A model generated the notes under the pieces. That model saw only the letters and a program-made list of their open reading frames with translations. It was not told where the DNA came from and did not search any database. Both the position numbers and the translations under genes were made by a program. A stretch of DNA of 64,000 nucleotides from Agromyces ramosus (GTDB taxonomy: Bacteria; Actinomycetota; Actinomycetes; Actinomycetales; Microbacteriaceae), in assembly GCF_004216665.1 (NCBI RefSeq), contig NZ_SGWY01000001.1, forward strand, positions 1,116,001 to 1,180,000, read 5' to 3'. Of this stretch, positions 7,959-16,663 are shown one piece after another. How positions within the stretch are numbered: position 1 is the first letter of the stretch; each line of letters begins with the position of its first letter.

Positions 7959-8798
7959 TCAGGCGTCGACCCCCGCCTCCCGCAGCGCGCGGGCGAGCTC
8001 CTCGTAGAGCCCGGGCGCCGCGGCGACGAGCAGCTCGCTGTTCTCGTGTCCGCCGCGGGGCCCGCCCAGGCGAGCACCGGCCTCGCGGGCGATGAGCGCT
8101 CCGGCGGAGTAGTCCCACGCGTTGAGGCCGCGCTCGTAGTAGGCGTCGATCCGACCGGCCGCGACGGCGCACAGGTCGAGCGCCGCGGAGCCTGCCCGAC
8201 GGATGTCGCGGATCCTCGGCAGCAGCCCGAGCAGCACGGCAGCCTGCTCACGGCGATGCTCGGCCGCGTACCCGAATCCGGTGCCGACGAGCGCTGCGGA
8301 GAGCGGCACGGCGTCGTTGACCGCCAGGTCGCGTCCGGCGAGCCGTGCGCCGCCGCCGGCTGTGGCCTCGAACAGCTCACCCGTGACGGGGTTCACGACC
8401 ACGCCCGCGATGGTCGTTCCGCCGATCGCACCGCCACCCGCACCCTCGACCACGGCGATGCTCACCGACCACGCGGGGATGTCGTACAGGAAGTTCACGG
8501 TGCCGTCGATCGGATCGACGACCCAGTCGAGGCCGCTCGTACCGATGTGCGTGGCGTCCTCCTCCCCGACGATCCCGTCGTCGGGGCGCGCTTCGAGGAT
8601 CAGCGAGCGGATGAGCGTCTCGGTGTCGCGGTCGACGGCGGTCACGATGTCGGTCGGCGTCGACTTGGTGGCCGCGACGCTCACCCCGGCCCGCCGCGCC
8701 TCGAGCGCGAACTCCGCGGCCCGTACGGCGATATCGCGCGCGAGGTCGAGCAGGGCGGCGGATGCCGCGGAGGCTGGGGATGCGACGTGCTGGCTCAT
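7959..8798 (-). CDS. Inositol monophosphatase family protein
   Basis: A 279-residue Mg-dependent phosphatase of the IMPase superfamily. Metal-binding motifs are all present: GEEDATH, WVVDPIDGTVNFLYDIP and, near the C-terminus, NAWDYSAGALIAREAG. Possible substrates are inositol phosphate, histidinol phosphate or related sugar phosphates; the sequence does not decide. The ATG at 8798 is preferred because a -10-like TAGCGT (8811-8806) ends 7 nt before it, consistent with a leaderless transcript; an ATG at 8804 is nearer to that box. It lies downstream of tRNA-Tyr on the same strand, separated by the tRNA terminator. Confidence 0.9.
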   Translation of the reverse strand: MSQHVASPASAASAALLDLARDIAVRAAEFALEARRAGVSVAATKSTPTDIVTAVDRDTETLIRSLILEARPDDGIVGEEDATHIGTSGLDWVVDPIDGTVNFLYDIPAWSVSIAVVEGAGGGAIGGTTIAGVVVNPVTGELFEATAGGGARLAGRDLAVNDAVPLSAALVGTGFGYAAEHRREQAAVLLGLLPRIRDIRRAGSAALDLCAVAAGRIDAYYERGLNAWDYSAGALIAREAGARLGGPRGGHENSELLVAAAPGLYEELARALREAGVDA

Positions 8799-8893
8799 GC
8801 CCATCACGCTACGCCCCCGGGCCGATCGGGAGCCGCCGACGTGACCCGCCGCGACGTGACCCACACGACATTTGCGACGACGCCGAGAACGAC

Positions 8894-8919
8894 GAAAGCC
8901 CCGGGTCACCGGGGCTTTC
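8894..8919 (-). terminator. Terminator after tRNA-Tyr
   Basis: GAAAGCCCCGG and CCGGGGCTTTC form an 11-bp perfect stem with a four-base loop directly downstream of the tRNA, read on the minus strand. Confidence 0.8.
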
Positions 8920-8924
8920 ACACG

Positions 8925-9006
8925 TGGCGAGTGAGGGATTCGAACCCCCGAAGTCGTAGACAGCTGATTTACAGTCAGATCCCTTTGGCCGCTTGGGTAA
9001 CTCGCC
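8925..9006 (-). tRNA. tRNA-Tyr (anticodon GTA)
   Basis: The minus strand starts GGCGAGTTACCCAAGCGGCC and ends with the T arm GGTTCGAATCC and ACTCGCCA. The acceptor stem GGCGAGT/ACTCGCC pairs perfectly. The anticodon loop CTGTAAA in stem TGACTGTAAATCA gives GTA. A long variable arm makes it class II, as expected for bacterial tRNA-Tyr. The CCA end is not encoded. Confidence 0.95.
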
Positions 9007-9166
9007 GATCGCACCCGACCGCGTTCCTCACACAACCGGGGGCCTGTCAAGGATACCCGCGGACTGGCGCGGCGAGAAATCAGCGCCGATGAGCGGATGC
9101 CGCGGCCCCCGCAGCCCCCTCCGCAGCCGCTCCGCAAGCCTCCCGTCGGGCCGTGCGCGCCCCGGC

Positions 9167-9790
9167 TCACCCGTCCTGGCGCCACCATGGCACGTCGATC
9201 GGCGCGGTCTGCGTGAGCTCGGGATTCGGTGCGGTGTACGGGTACTGCGACGGCTGCGGCGCCGGGCGGTTCTGCGGGCGTCCGCCCCCGCCGCGGAGGC
9301 CCGACCGCTGGATGACCCGCTGGATCGTCAGCCCGCGTTGGGTCGGCGAGCCGACGAAGCGGATCTCGCGAAGACCCTGCTCCTGCGCGGCGGACTCGAA
9401 GACGAAGTGCCCGTAGTTGAAGATGCGGCCGATGATCGGCGTGTGCACCGAGATGTCGAGGATGCGCGAGATCGGCATGGTCGCCACGTGCTGCGACAGG
9501 ATCCCGTGCACGCGGAACACCCGCATGTTCGTGACGACGAAGCGGTCCATCCGCACGCCGAGCATGCGCCACAGCGAGTGCAGGAGCAGCGCCAGCGCGG
9601 CGAACACCGGAACCCAGTACGCGCCCGAGGGCAACGCGCCGAGCAGGAGCACCACCGGGATGATGGCGAGCAGTTCGAGGAACGGACCGAAGACCGCGGC
9701 CCAGTGCTTGCGCACCTCGTCGACGATGACTTCGCCCTCGTCGGCGATGAGGTAGCGCTCGACACGGGGATCGAGGAACAGCACGCTCAT
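9167..9790 (-). CDS. Bacterial PH-domain membrane protein
   Basis: A 207-residue protein. Two adjacent membrane segments (about residues 32-70: FGPFLELLAIIPVVLLLGAL and YWVPVFAALALLLHSLWRML) are followed by a bacterial PH-like (bPH2/DUF304) domain with VRMDRFVVTNMRVFRVHGIL, PISRILDISV and YGHFVFESAAQEQGL, then a Pro/Gln-rich tail. Such proteins are membrane-associated with unknown precise function. The start ATG (9790) lies 4 nt after the stop of the small upstream gene (9795-9959), so the two are probably translationally coupled. Confidence 0.85.
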   Translation of the reverse strand: MSVLFLDPRVERYLIADEGEVIVDEVRKHWAAVFGPFLELLAIIPVVLLLGALPSGAYWVPVFAALALLLHSLWRMLGVRMDRFVVTNMRVFRVHGILSQHVATMPISRILDISVHTPIIGRIFNYGHFVFESAAQEQGLREIRFVGSPTQRGLTIQRVIQRSGLRGGGGRPQNRPAPQPSQYPYTAPNPELTQTAPIDVPWWRQDG

Positions 9791-9794
9791 GGCG

Positions 9795-9959
9795 TCATGT
9801 GGCGAGCGAGGTGAAGAACCGGCCGATTGCCTCGACTCCGGACCAGACCGCGGCGGTCGCACCCTCCACCGCGGTCGCCGCATCCTCGGGGCGGGTGACA
9901 ACGTAGAAGATCGCGAAGATGACCACCGCGGCGATGAGGATGCGCTTGACCCACTTCAC
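9795..9959 (-). CDS. Small single-pass membrane protein (54 aa)
   Basis: It begins at a GTG (9959) with a strong ribosome-binding site GAAGGGAAG about 6 nt upstream, giving VKWVKRILIAAVVIFAIFYV and then an amphipathic C-terminal helix (AVWSGVEAIGRFFTSLAT). One membrane segment covers residues about 6-22. It is short and has no recognised domain. It lies 4 nt before the PH-domain gene, suggesting joint expression and possibly a complex. Confidence 0.7.
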   Translation of the reverse strand: MKWVKRILIAAVVIFAIFYVVTRPEDAATAVEGATAAVWSGVEAIGRFFTSLAT

Positions 9960-10216
9960 GCGAACTTCCCTTCGAGTTGCTGCTGGCGGGCCTGGTCTGC
10001 CCCCATGAGCAAGCCCCGACCCGGCCCTTTTTACCGCAGGTGGTGGCGCACGGGCAATGCGCCACGCAGGGGAACCCGCAATCGGCCTCCCCCATCGGGG
10101 GCACACGACGGTCACGGCCGGGATCGCGGTCAGGCGATAGGATGCCTCCTGACTCGGTCAGACCGGGGATGACGCGCCGAGACCGGGGACCCTCGGCCAC
10201 CGGGAACGAGGAGCAC

Positions 10217-11239
10217 ATGGCCGGCATCGAAGAGGTCGCGAAGCTCGCGGGGGTCTCCACCGCGACCGTGTCGCGCGCGCTCAGCGGCCGCGGGCACGTC
10301 TCCCCCGCCTCGAAGGCGAAGGTGGTCGAGGCCGCGGCGCGCCTGGGGTACGTCGTCTCGTCGAACGCCTCGAGCCTGGCGTCGGGACGCACCCGCAACA
10401 TCGGCGTGGTCATCCCGTTCCTCAATCGCTGGTTCTTCTTGTCGGTGCTCGAGGGTGCGCAGCAGTCGCTCCTCCGCAGCGGGTACGACCTCACCCTCTA
10501 CAACCTCTCGGGCGACGGCCAGGAGCGGTCGAGCGTGTTCGAGCACTTCCTGCTGCGCCAGCGGGTCGACGCCGTGATCGCCGTGTCGCTCGAGCTCACC
10601 GAGCCCGAGGTCGCCCGCCTGCACGACCTGGGCAAGCCGCTCGTCGGCGTCGGCGGCCCGATCCCCGGAGTGCGCACGCTCACCATCGACGACGCCGCGG
10701 TGGCGCGCCTCGCCACCGAGCACCTCATCGCACTCGGGCACTCGCGGATCGCGCACATCGGAGGCGACCTCGAGTTCGACCTCGACTTCCACCTGCCCAC
10801 GAATCGCCGCATCGGCTACGAGGGCGCGCTGAGCGACGCCGGCATCGAGATCGACCAGCGCCTGTTCGCCCCAGCCGACTTCACGATCCGCGGCGGCTAC
10901 CACGCGGCCAAGCAGCTGCTCGGCGTGCCGCACGACCGCCCCACCGCGATCTTCGCGGCATCCGACGAGATGGCCATCGGCTCGATCCTCGCGGCGCGCG
11001 ACCTCGGCCTCTCCGTGCCCCGCGACGTGTCGATCGTCGGGATCGACGACCACGACCTCTCCGACTTCTTCGGCTTGTCGACCGTTGCGCAGTTCCCGCG
11101 CCTGCAGGGCGAGAAGGCGGTCGAGATCCTCATGGAGCAGCTCGAGCCCGAAGCGGATGCCCCAGCCCACGCCGCGGCGACGCCCCTGCCGTACGAGCTG
11201 CGCGTGCGCTCGTCGACCGCGCGTCCTGACGAGCGCTGA
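10217..11239 (+). CDS. LacI-family transcriptional regulator, MalR-like
   Basis: A 340-residue repressor. The N-terminal helix-turn-helix reads MAGIEEVAKLAGVSTATVSR, with ALSG completing the LacI signature. The effector-binding core follows from about residue 60 (NIGVVIPFLNRWFFLSVLEG) with FAASDEMAIGSILAARDLGL and VSIVGIDDHDLSDFFGLSTV. The ATG at 10217 has GAGGAG upstream; longer in-frame versions would place residues before the HTH. It is followed 39 nt later by a GH13 alpha-glucosidase, so it probably controls maltodextrin genes. The operator-like sites at 1976, 2073 and 45886 are candidate targets; none was seen directly before this gene. Confidence 0.9.
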   Translation: MAGIEEVAKLAGVSTATVSRALSGRGHVSPASKAKVVEAAARLGYVVSSNASSLASGRTRNIGVVIPFLNRWFFLSVLEGAQQSLLRSGYDLTLYNLSGDGQERSSVFEHFLLRQRVDAVIAVSLELTEPEVARLHDLGKPLVGVGGPIPGVRTLTIDDAAVARLATEHLIALGHSRIAHIGGDLEFDLDFHLPTNRRIGYEGALSDAGIEIDQRLFAPADFTIRGGYHAAKQLLGVPHDRPTAIFAASDEMAIGSILAARDLGLSVPRDVSIVGIDDHDLSDFFGLSTVAQFPRLQGEKAVEILMEQLEPEADAPAHAAATPLPYELRVRSSTARPDER

Positions 11240-11278
11240 CGCCTCGAGGCATCCACCCGGAAAGGAAGACGGAACGGA

Positions 11279-12967
11279 ATGACCGACTCCACCACCGACA
11301 CCCGCACGACCGAGGCATCCGCCGTGCTCGCGAGCGACCCGAACTGGTGGCGCCAGGCCGCCGTCTACCAGATCTACCCGCGCAGCTTCGCGGACGCGAA
11401 CGGCGACGGAATCGGCGACCTGCCGGGCATCACGAGCCGCATCCCGTACCTCGTGGAGCTCGGCGTCGATGCGGTGTGGCTCTCGCCGTTCTACCCGTCC
11501 GCGCTCGCCGACGGCGGGTACGACGTCGACGACTACCGCGACGTCGACCCGAAGCTCGGCACGCTCGCCGATTTCGACGTGATGATCGCGGCGCTGCACG
11601 CTGCCGGCATCCGACTCATCGTCGACATCGTGCCGAACCACTCGTCGAACCGGCACGAGTGGTTCCGGGAGGCGCTCGCGTCGCCACGCGGCTCGGCGGC
11701 CCGCGATCGGTACATCTTCCGCGACGGTGAGGGGCCCGACGGAACCGAGCCGCCCAGCGATTGGCAGTCGATGTTCGGCGGGTCGGCGTGGCAGCCGGTG
11801 GGCGACGGGCAGTTCTACCTGCATCTCTTCGCGCCCGAGCAGCCCGACTTCAACTGGGCGAACCCCGAGGTGCGCGCCGACTTCCTCACGACGCTGCGCT
11901 TCTGGGCCGACCGTGGCGTCGACGGGTTCCGGGTCGACGTCGCGCACGCGCTCGCGAAGGACCTCACGTATCCGCTGCGCTCGCACGCCGAGCTCGCAGC
12001 CATGCAGATCGGCGCCGAGGGGTCGCATCCGCTGTGGGACCGTGAGGAGCTCGACGAGATCTACGCCGAATGGCGGGCGGTGTTCGACGAGTACGACCCC
12101 CCGCGCATCGCGGTGGCGGAGGCGTGGGTCGAGCCCGCGCGCCGGCACCGGTACGCGGCGCCCACGAGCCTCGGTCAGGCGTTCAACTTCGACCTGCTGC
12201 GAGCCGACTTCGACGCCGACGGGTTCCGCGCGATCATCGACCAGAACCTCGAGTCGGTGACCGTCACGGGATCGTCGAACACGTGGGTGTTCTCGAACCA
12301 CGACGTCGTGCGGCATGCGACGCGCTACGGCCTGCCCGACGACCACGGCAACGACGGGCAGGTCGGGCGCCAGTGGCTGCTCTCGGGCGGGGTCTCCCCC
12401 GAGCTCGACGCCGAACGGGGACTGCGGCGCGCCCGCGCGGCCTCGCTCCTCATGCTCGCCCTCCCCGGCAGCGCCTACCTCTACCAAGGCGAGGAGCTCG
12501 GCCTGCCCGAGGTCGCCGACCTCCCCGACGCCGAGCGGCAGGACCCAACGTTCTTCCGCAGTCCCGGCGTCGACGTCGGGCGCGACGGATGCCGCGTGCC
12601 GCTGCCCTGGGCACGCACGGGCAGCTCGTTCGGGTTCGGCGCCGACGGCGCCCACCTGCCACAGCCGTCGTGGTTCGGCGACTACTCGGTCGAGGCGGAG
12701 CAGGCGGATCCCGACTCCACGCTCAACCTCTACCGCCGGGCGCTCCGGCTTCGTCGCGACCTGCAGGACGGCGAGCTGCTCACGTGGCACGCGCACCCCA
12801 GCGGCTCCGACGACGTGCTGTGGTTCGAACGGCCGGGCGGCTGGCACTCGCTCACGAACTTCGGCGACGCGCCCGTCGAGCTGCCCGACGGCGAGGTGCT
12901 CGTGACGAGCGTCCCACTCGTCGACGGGCTCCTCCCGGGCGCGGCGACGGCCTGGCTCCGAGGCTAG
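11279..12967 (+). CDS. GH13 alpha-glucosidase (second copy)
   Basis: A 562-residue cytoplasmic GH13 enzyme of the oligo-1,6-/alpha-glucosidase type. WWRQAAVYQIYPRSFADANG opens the barrel; catalytic motifs are GFRVDVAH, IAVAEAWVEP and FSNHDVVRH. Unlike its paralogue at 2118-4037 it has a normal-length B/A-domain connection and no low-complexity insertion. AAGGAAG lies upstream of the ATG. It follows the LacI-family gene by 39 nt and ends before a strong hairpin, so the two form a likely operon. It should complete intracellular maltodextrin breakdown; the two copies may differ in chain-length or linkage preference, which cannot be read from the sequence. Confidence 0.93.
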   Translation: MTDSTTDTRTTEASAVLASDPNWWRQAAVYQIYPRSFADANGDGIGDLPGITSRIPYLVELGVDAVWLSPFYPSALADGGYDVDDYRDVDPKLGTLADFDVMIAALHAAGIRLIVDIVPNHSSNRHEWFREALASPRGSAARDRYIFRDGEGPDGTEPPSDWQSMFGGSAWQPVGDGQFYLHLFAPEQPDFNWANPEVRADFLTTLRFWADRGVDGFRVDVAHALAKDLTYPLRSHAELAAMQIGAEGSHPLWDREELDEIYAEWRAVFDEYDPPRIAVAEAWVEPARRHRYAAPTSLGQAFNFDLLRADFDADGFRAIIDQNLESVTVTGSSNTWVFSNHDVVRHATRYGLPDDHGNDGQVGRQWLLSGGVSPELDAERGLRRARAASLLMLALPGSAYLYQGEELGLPEVADLPDAERQDPTFFRSPGVDVGRDGCRVPLPWARTGSSFGFGADGAHLPQPSWFGDYSVEAEQADPDSTLNLYRRALRLRRDLQDGELLTWHAHPSGSDDVLWFERPGGWHSLTNFGDAPVELPDGEVLVTSVPLVDGLLPGAATAWLRG

Positions 12968-12981
12968 GGGTTCGAGACCGA

Positions 12982-13017
12982 CGGATGCCGCGGGCAGGCG
13001 GTTGCCCGCGGCATCCG
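12982..13017 (+). terminator. Strong hairpin terminator after alpha-glucosidase
   Basis: A perfect 15-bp stem, CGGATGCCGCGGGCA with TGCCCGCGGCATCCG, and a six-base loop lie between the GH13 stop and yajQ. There is no T-run. The arms again contain GGATGCC/GGCATCC. Confidence 0.75.
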
Positions 13018-13063
13018 CCCGAGGCATCCGCTCGCCCTGCACGTGCTCGCTAGACTCGGGCGT

Positions 13064-13552
13064 ATGGCAGATTCAACGTTCGACATCGTGAGCAAGGTCG
13101 ACAAGATGGAGGCCGAGAACGCCGTCAACCAGGCCCGTAAAGAGGTCGACCAGCGCTACGACTTCAAGAACGTGGGCGCGTCGGTCGAGTGGAGCGGCGA
13201 GAAGGTGCTGCTCAAGGCGCAGACCGAGGAGCGCGTCAAGGCGGTGCTCGAGGTCGTGGAGTCGAAGTTCATCAAGCGCGGCATCACGCTGCGCTCGCTC
13301 GACGAGGGCGAGCCGTACCCGTCGGGCAAGGAGTTCCGCATCGAGATCGGCCTGAAGAACGGCATCGACAGCGAGAACGCGAAGAAGATCTCGAAGATCA
13401 TCCGCGACGAGGCGCCCAAGAGCGTGAAGAGCCAGATCCAGGGCGACGAGCTGCGCGTCTCGTCGAAGAGCCGCGACGACCTCCAGGCCACCATGGCGCT
13501 GCTCAAGGGCAAGGACCTCGACGTCGCCCTCCAATTCACGAACTTCCGCTGA
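13064..13552 (+). CDS. yajQ: YajQ-family cyclic-di-GMP/nucleotide-binding protein
   Basis: A 162-residue protein with the full YajQ pattern: MADSTFDIVSKVDKMEAENA, KEVDQRYDFKN, ITLRSLDEGEPYPSGKEFRI and DLDVALQFTNFR at the end. YajQ proteins have two ferredoxin-like domains and bind nucleotides; Xanthomonas members bind c-di-GMP, but the role here is unknown. A -10-like TAGACT (13051-13056) ends 7 nt before the ATG, so the mRNA is probably leaderless. The NUDIX gene begins 4 nt after its stop. Confidence 0.95.
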   Translation: MADSTFDIVSKVDKMEAENAVNQARKEVDQRYDFKNVGASVEWSGEKVLLKAQTEERVKAVLEVVESKFIKRGITLRSLDEGEPYPSGKEFRIEIGLKNGIDSENAKKISKIIRDEAPKSVKSQIQGDELRVSSKSRDDLQATMALLKGKDLDVALQFTNFR

Positions 13553-13556
13553 CCGC

Positions 13557-14285
13557 GTGACGGCCGAGAGCGAGCGGATGCCTGCGGCTGACGCCGCGAC
13601 CGAACCCGACGAGCGCACGCCGCAGCCCGGCGTCGACGTGCCCGACCGCCGTGGGCGCACCGGCCTCGACCGCGTCGGCCGCGACCTCGACCGCAACCCG
13701 CGGGTGCGGGTGCGCGACGTGCGCGTGCTCACGTCCAACTGGTACGTGACCCGCACGACGACCTTCGACTTCCAGCACGCCGACGGCACCTGGACCACCG
13801 AGGAGCGCGAGACCTACGACCGCGGCGACGGTGCGACCATCCTGCTCTACGACGTGGCGGCCCGCACGGTGCTGCTCACGCGCCAGTTCCGCTTCCCCGC
13901 CTACGTCAACGAGCACCCCGACGGCATGTTCATCGAGGCAGCGGCCGGCCTGCTCGACGAGGACGACCCCGAGACCGCCATCCGCCGCGAGGCCGAGGAG
14001 GAGACGGGGCATCCGGTGGGCGACGTCGAGCACGTCTTCGACGTGTACATGAGCCCGGGCTCGGTGACCGAGCGGCTGCACTTCTTCGCGGCGCCCTACG
14101 TGCGCGGCACGATCGCCGACGGGTCGCGTGCCGGCCTCGCCGACGAGGGCGAGGACATCGAGGTGCTCGAGCTCTCGTTCGACGACGCCCTCGACCGCAT
14201 CGGCCGCGACATCGTCGACGCGAAGACGATCATGCTCCTGCAGTGGGCGGCGCTGCGCGGTCCGTTCGCTGCGGCGCGCGCCTAA
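13557..14285 (+). CDS. NUDIX hydrolase, NudK/ADP-ribose pyrophosphatase type
   Basis: A 242-residue protein. The NUDIX box reads AGLLDEDDPETAIRREAEEE followed by TG, matching the NudK spacing, and is followed by DVYMSPGSVTERLHFFAAPY, a NudK-type segment. It would cleave nucleoside diphosphate sugars such as GDP-mannose or ADP-ribose. About 45 N-terminal residues are charged and not part of the fold. The GTG at 13557 is used; an ATG at 13578 is equally possible. It is 4 nt downstream of yajQ, so the two are likely co-transcribed. Confidence 0.88.
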   Translation: MTAESERMPAADAATEPDERTPQPGVDVPDRRGRTGLDRVGRDLDRNPRVRVRDVRVLTSNWYVTRTTTFDFQHADGTWTTEERETYDRGDGATILLYDVAARTVLLTRQFRFPAYVNEHPDGMFIEAAAGLLDEDDPETAIRREAEEETGHPVGDVEHVFDVYMSPGSVTERLHFFAAPYVRGTIADGSRAGLADEGEDIEVLELSFDDALDRIGRDIVDAKTIMLLQWAALRGPFAAARA

Positions 14286-14411
14286 CGAGACGGTCTCCGC
14301 CCAGCTGCGGTTGGCTTCGGGTCTCGGCACTCGCGTGCCCCCGGTCGGCGGAAACGTGTGTCCCGCTTATTGGGAGTACGTGACGACGCGCGCACCACAT
14401 AACGTGTCCAT

Positions 14412-14807
14412 GTGCAGTCCCAACCCCCCGGCTTCGATGCGAACTCGTCGCTCGACGCCCTCCGCGATCCGGCACCGATTCGCAAGAAGGGCGCATGGGT
14501 CGGCAGCGCGGCCGTGCTGGCGGTGATTGCAGTCCAGATCGCGGTGCCTTTCGTCGCATTGATGCTCCCTCCTCCTCAGAAGTTCGGCTTCCAGATGTTC
14601 TCCGGCCTCGGGGGCGCCCGTGTGTTTGTCGTCGACGATGAAGGTGCTGTTCGAGAACTCGATGATGTCGAGCAGACCGTGGGCAAGGTACGGCCTGACA
14701 TCGATTGGCTACCCACGCTGCCGGAGGCGGTCTGCATCGCTGTTCCTGAAGCCGTTGAAGTGCGGGTCGAGCAGTCAGGCCGCGAGCGGAGCGTCGTATG
14801 CGACTGA
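14412..14807 (+). CDS. Small membrane-anchored partner of an HTTM protein (SdpA-like)
   Basis: A 131-residue protein with one membrane segment (about 28-52, GSAAVLAVIAVQIAVPFVAL) and an outward C-terminal domain. The motif KFGFQMFSG just after the membrane span recalls small proteins encoded next to HTTM proteins (SdpA/DUF5819 type). The start is GTG (14412); a -10-like TAACGT (14400-14405) ends 6 nt before it, so it is probably leaderless. It overlaps the HTTM gene by 10 nt. Base composition is less extreme than in the neighbouring genes, and GGATGCC is absent. The function is inferred only; the SdpA comparison is from memory of the family. Confidence 0.65.
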   Translation: MQSQPPGFDANSSLDALRDPAPIRKKGAWVGSAAVLAVIAVQIAVPFVALMLPPPQKFGFQMFSGLGGARVFVVDDEGAVRELDDVEQTVGKVRPDIDWLPTLPEAVCIAVPEAVEVRVEQSGRERSVVCD

Positions 14808-15613
14808 CCGAGATCCGAACTGATCCACGCCCCGTAGCGATTGCCCGCATCGGCGTGGGAATAGCCACAATCCTCAACTCGATCGAGGCCTATCAGATCC
14901 TCTCCGGCGTCGCATCTGGTGGGCTGACCGCACCGGTTGCAGGCATTCTCACACCATCACTCGCAGCGCTTCTCCCCGTCGTCGTCGTCGCCCTGGTCGC
15001 AGCCGTTGCGGTCACGATCGGGTGGCACACGGAGTGGGCGGCGACTGTGTCAGTGGTGGTCAGTGTGACGTTCTTCTTCTGGGACCAGCAGATCTACAGC
15101 AGCCATCGCCTGCTTGCGACCCTACTGATGGCGTACATGATCTTCGCGAAGGCAGGAACTGCTTGGTCAGTGCGACCGGCCCCCGGTCGGCCCCCGGTCG
15201 TCTGGTGGCCGCAGTTGCTGATGATGACCCAGTTGTCGGTGTGCTATCTCTTCTCGGCGCTCAGCAAGATGAACGTCGTGTTCCTCTCGGGCGCGCCGCT
15301 CTCGACATGGGTCTGGGTCGACCTCCCCTGGCAGTTCTACACCGTCGCTGCCCTCTGCACCGTCGCTGTCGAGTTGGTCATCGCGTTCGGCCTGTGGTTT
15401 CGATCGAGTCGCCGCGTCGCCGTTCTGCTCGGACTGGGATTGCACCTCTCGATCGTCGTGCTGATGAAGGCAGATACGGTCGTCCTCTTCGCGTTCGCGC
15501 TCACGTGCGTGTCGCTGTACCCGCTCTTCATCTTCCGCCCGGCTCTGCGCTTCCCATGGATGGCCGATCCGGAGCCCACTAGCGAGGGCCGTAGCCCCGC
15601 AACCACCGCGTGA
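14798..15613 (+). CDS. HTTM-domain membrane protein (SdpB-like)
   Basis: A 271-residue integral membrane protein with about seven hydrophobic segments. It shows RIGVGIATILNSIEAYQIL at the start, FFFWDQQIYSSHRLLATLLM, LSVCYLFSALSKMNVVFLSG and LGLHLSIVVLMK, the pattern of the HTTM (vitamin-K-dependent-carboxylase-like) family. SdpB, which helps produce the SdpC toxin in Bacillus, belongs to this family. The gene overlaps its upstream partner by 10 nt, and its 3' end overlaps the convergent hydrolase gene by 35 nt. No toxin-like third gene was seen. The GGATGCC heptamer is missing here, which supports acquisition. Confidence 0.75.
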   Translation: MRLTEIRTDPRPVAIARIGVGIATILNSIEAYQILSGVASGGLTAPVAGILTPSLAALLPVVVVALVAAVAVTIGWHTEWAATVSVVVSVTFFFWDQQIYSSHRLLATLLMAYMIFAKAGTAWSVRPAPGRPPVVWWPQLLMMTQLSVCYLFSALSKMNVVFLSGAPLSTWVWVDLPWQFYTVAALCTVAVELVIAFGLWFRSSRRVAVLLGLGLHLSIVVLMKADTVVLFAFALTCVSLYPLFIFRPALRFPWMADPEPTSEGRSPATTA

Positions 15614-16601
15614 TCGATGCGTACGCAGCCGCCCGCGCCGGCTGCCGCGACAGGAACACGTCATGCAGTGCCCCGTCGATCCACGCGACCGACACCTCGG
15701 GGCCGAGCTTCAGCACCCGCTGGGCGATGTCGTCGACGACGAGCACGATGTCGGTCGTGAACATCGCGGGGTCCCACCTGGGCTGGATCGTGGATCGCGC
15801 CGACAGCAGGCTGAGGACCGGGGCGCCCACGTCGATGCCGGCGGCGACCGTGGCGTGTCCTGCGAGGATCGCCGTCAGCCAGGCCGGGTACACCGTGAAC
15901 CCACGCTCGGGTCGCCATTCGCCCGAGTACTCCCACTCGCCGTCGAACGCCTTCGAGACCGTGCGGGTGTAGAAGCCGAGGTCGACGTTCGGCATGGGGC
16001 CCATCGGGTTGGTGCGCGCGCCCCAGGCGACCACCGGCGTCAGCACCTCGCGTCCGATCCGGCTGCCCTGGAACTCGAGCCACGGGCTGTTCAGCACGAG
16101 CGCCGCGGCACGTCCGGGGTGCCGCGCCGCCCAGAGGCTGAGGGTCAGGCCGCCGGTGGAGTGCCCCAGCAGGATCAACGGCCGAGCGGATACCCCCGCG
16201 GCATCCGTCGCCCCGTGCCCCATCGCCGTGAGCGCGGCCTCGATATCGGCGTCGTAATCGGCGAGGTTCGTGATGTACCCGGGCGTCTGGCCGGGACGCA
16301 GGCTGCGGCCGTACTTACGCAGGTCGAGTGCGAAGAACCGAGCACCGGCGTCAGACCAGAACCGTGCGAGCTCGGTGTTGAAGAAGTAGTCGGTCCAGCC
16401 GTGCACGTAGAGCACGTCGGTTCCGGATGCCTCGGGCCGCTGCTCCCACGGCCACCGGAACCGGTCGGCCGCCGACGAGCGGTACTGCACGAGCGTCGCG
16501 ACGACCTCGCCCTCGTCGTCGCTCCCGAGCGGCAGCGTGAGCTGCTCGAACCCCTCGCCGAGCACGTCGGGACGCCACGTCTCGACGCTCTCCTCGGCCA
16601 C
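15579..16601 (-). CDS. Alpha/beta hydrolase (serine aminopeptidase S33 / lysophospholipase-like)
   Basis: A 340-residue hydrolase. The core contains DVLYVHGWTDYF (oxyanion region), FFALDLRKYGRSLR, and the nucleophile elbow LILLGHSTGGLTLSLWAARH (GHSTG). Late Asp (VLVVDD) and His (GALHDVFLS) complete a plausible triad. It resembles monoacylglycerol-lipase/S33 proteins; the substrate is unknown. The start is GTG (16601) with GGGGAGG upstream. It sits between the HTTM pair and the Tad cluster, yet contains the common GGATGCC/GGCATCC words, so it looks native. Confidence 0.85.
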   Translation of the reverse strand: MAEESVETWRPDVLGEGFEQLTLPLGSDDEGEVVATLVQYRSSAADRFRWPWEQRPEASGTDVLYVHGWTDYFFNTELARFWSDAGARFFALDLRKYGRSLRPGQTPGYITNLADYDADIEAALTAMGHGATDAAGVSARPLILLGHSTGGLTLSLWAARHPGRAAALVLNSPWLEFQGSRIGREVLTPVVAWGARTNPMGPMPNVDLGFYTRTVSKAFDGEWEYSGEWRPERGFTVYPAWLTAILAGHATVAAGIDVGAPVLSLLSARSTIQPRWDPAMFTTDIVLVVDDIAQRVLKLGPEVSVAWIDGALHDVFLSRQPARAAAYASITRWLRGYGPR

Positions 16602-16663
16602 GGCACCTCCCCCGCCGCCAGCCTATCGATGGTTGATCGCGTGGCTCGAACCAGGGGGCGCCG

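Noticed and set aside
14286-14411. Toxin peptide gene for the SdpAB-like pair
   Set aside because: Only very short frames without a signal peptide are present; the region reads as a promoter.
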